Shown: one piece after another, positions 53,801 to 56,800 of the stretch
Layout of the letters: each line of letters starts with the position of its first letter
How positions within the stretch are numbered: the first letter of the stretch is position 1
NCBI GenBank assembly: GCA_024516035.1
Contig: CM044955.1
Location: forward strand, 19,170,791-19,234,790
From: Bactericera cockerelli
Taxonomy: Eukaryota > Arthropoda > Insecta > Hemiptera > Triozidae
Direction: 5' to 3'
DNA: 64,000 bases
Notes under the pieces: model-generated
Database searches by the model: none
What the model was told of the DNA's origin: nothing
Seen by the model: only the letters and a program-made list of their open reading frames with translations
Made by a program: the position numbers and the translations under genes

Positions 53801-56800
53801 AAAAATCATGTCTCACCCTGTACAACACTTAAGTTTTGTTTTTCGGTATGACTAATAAAAAATATGTAAAATTAGGTTAGAATTATTAATCCTAAATAAA
53901 AAATCAAAAAAACTCGGTTTTAAAAAAAATCAAGTCATTATTTCACTTGTGAACCATTCTGTATAAAATCTTTTGATGCCAATTGAAAGTGCGTGTTTTC
54001 ATTACACAAACACTTTCTATTCTTGTTATCGAAAAAATTAAACGAACTTGAGTTATTCGAGATTTAGAAAAAAAATTGGTCGAAAAAAAACCACCCTGTA
54101 TGTAAAATTTTTGTTTAAAAAAGTACTCAGGAACCATTTAGAAGTAAAATTATCAAATAAAATTCAGGTCGATCCATTTGAAAATCGAAAGTTGACACTT
54201 CAATTTCTGACTTTTGAACCACCCTGTATAAAAAAAAGTTCATGAATGAAACCGCATAATTAGTACATGTACCCTAGGATTTTTTATTTTTCAAAAACTC
54301 TTTCAGGGGCCGAGTAATTTCAGGTGTCCAAGTTTGGTGGGACACCCTGTATACAATAAAAATGAAAAAGAATAGAAAATATATAAAAATATAATTCCTA
54401 ACTAAAGGGCGGGGTAATCTCTTCTACCCAACCCTTATTTTTATTGACTCACCCTATCTATGACTCACTCTTTCTCCCTATGACTCACCCTGCCTCCCTA
54501 TGACTCACCTTATCTCCTAATGACTCACTCTATCTCCCTATGACTCACCCTGTCTCCCTATGACTCACCTTATCTCCTAATGAGCTGCTCATGGAGAAGC
54601 TCTGATCTGCCTCTGGACTGAGAGGGTGTATAATGGTGGATGAGTCTTGTGAAGGGCTTGCTCTCGGAGGTTTCTGTTCAGACGTGTCCACTTCCTGGGG
54701 ACAAAACGGAGATACGGATCCTTTAAACACGAGTATTAAAAAAAAAAAATACATTACATGAACTTCCCAGCCTTACTTCTCTACTAAACATAATATCAAC
54801 ATTCTTTGGCTGTATGGATTCACCTTGCCTACCAATGCCAAAAAAAACAAACATAATATAACAAACACTCCTGGTCTATGCAGCAGCTTAGAGATTCAGA
54901 AGTATGCCCCTTTTTTTTTGAAACTAGCGGGCTGTCGCCCGCTTTGCGGGCCGAGGCATGACCGTGAAAGCAAAAAGTCCTTTTTCGCCAATGGCAGGTG
55001 TTGTAGTGGGAATTTCGAAAAATCCCGTCTTTTTGCTACCTACCAAATTTCAGCTTCCTAGGACTTACCAGTTCGGAGAAACAGTGTTGATCAGTCAGTC
55101 AGTCAGTGACTTTGACATTTATATATTAAGATAATTGATAAGTAGATTTAAGTGTTGGATCAAAAAAAGAACAAAGATCCTTTAATTTTTTTATTTTTTA
55201 TTAATGCTTGAATAGTTCTTTTCTCTACTCTGCGTTTCAAACCATCAGCAATTCCCTTCAATTGCTAAATCAATGTCTTGATATGAAGTGCTTGGCTATT
55301 AACCAATGCCATTTAAATCTCACTCGAGATATTGATTCAGTCAAGTGTTTAAGACGCTAGTCTGGTAATCTAGGTAGCGTAGGGATTCGTTGGTATGACC
55401 ACATAATAATTAGACTCTGAGGGTTAAGTGGTAGAAAATTCTTTAAGCATTAACGTCGCCTGATGGTTACTTTCCACTAAAGAGTATTATTGTTATTTAG
55501 AGTAGAGGCGTGAAGAAAAACTTCTGGCGTGGAATAAGAAGTCACTAATTCTCATATGATTTTTGTAGTGTTTTAATTCGTGAATTTGTCACAATAATAC
55601 AGGGAGGAGCAGAGAATTTACTTTACTGAAATATCAATACAAAATATTGATTCCTTTTTCAAAAAAATAAGATCAAATGAGGTCTTCTTTTGAATCTTTC
55701 GATTTGAACACTAAACTGCAATTTGACCTGACTGAAATGTTTATCGTGTTTTGCTTATCAATACACCCTTAGATCTGAAAATGGGCTTCACTACTTACGC
55801 TAGATTTTTGAAATATGATTATCTAAAAAGAAATCTTTTTGCTGTTTGCTAAAATTATTTTCAAGACAAAAATAAATTGAAAATAAAAGTTTATCTATAG
55901 ATTGTGCTTTAGCTGAACTTGTCATAGTTATCTTGTCTAATTACAAGTGCATCTTCACACTGGCCGTTTCAAGAAAGTAATCCCCCATGGCCTACGCACA
56001 ACATCAAGAAGAAAAATGTAAAAAAAAACCTCTCAATTAAAGAGAACAGGAGCTACCCCACCTCTAGGTTGTTAGCTCTTCTAGTGATGAAGGGAGCCCA
56101 CAAGTCTACGCTGGGGGCTGGAGTTGAATCAGGTGATTGCGAATTGATTGATAGAAGATAACAGTTGCTCTCCCCATGAAATGTTTTCAGAGTGTCAAAA
56201 CTTGCTTTGGCTCTGATGAAGAAATAAGAGAAACTTTTATCATTGATTAGGTCCATACTGGGTAGAACAGGTACGAGTGCAATATTGATTGACAACTTCT
56301 AGTGGGGAATAGACTCCCTGGGGGAAGTTAAACATATACAGTACCAGTTTTATCAGGCCAAAAGGTAATAACACAAATCACTAGCACCCTACAAAGGGTT
56401 GGCAAAAGCAACCAGCCTGAACTATGAGGACGAAGATGAACAATGACGACCCCAAGTAGATTTTTTTAATCTATAAATACAGGGTAGGGCAATAGTCTGA
56501 ACACCCAGAATATGGCTTCTGAGTTAGTTCAAAATTTTGAATGGCTTCTGAGTTAGTTTGAAATTTTGCAAATTACACTGGGGAAGTAAAATTCTCTATT
56601 ACATATTATTATAAATAATTTAATACAAATTTCACAATTTCATCATTGACTGTTTGAAAATGGTGGTCATAATAACTTTTGCCATTAATTACACAGAATT
56701 GGCTGTCATCCGCAAGTGTTAAACAATAGAAATATGAAATTAATACAAAAATATTTTTATAAAAAGCTATTTTCATAATTATGAGAAAAAAAACTGGCCC

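Larger units (their letters stand above)
52339..54440 (-). repeat. RTE-like LINE tail split by a Helitron and a foldback element
   Basis: The tail pieces are 52339-52363 ((ATT)n), 52598-52672 (GGACATTATGTACATAC) and 54352-54440 (AACTAAAGGGCGGGG, TCTTCTACCCAACCCTT). The Helitron at 52364 and the foldback at 52673 sit in its gaps. The tail itself is inserted in the 20-bp array, giving a three-level nest. Confidence 0.7.

Noticed and set aside
52887..54245. Two pairs of identical 64-65 aa frames on opposite strands
   Set aside because: These are mirror images in the arms of the palindromic foldback and have no protein features.
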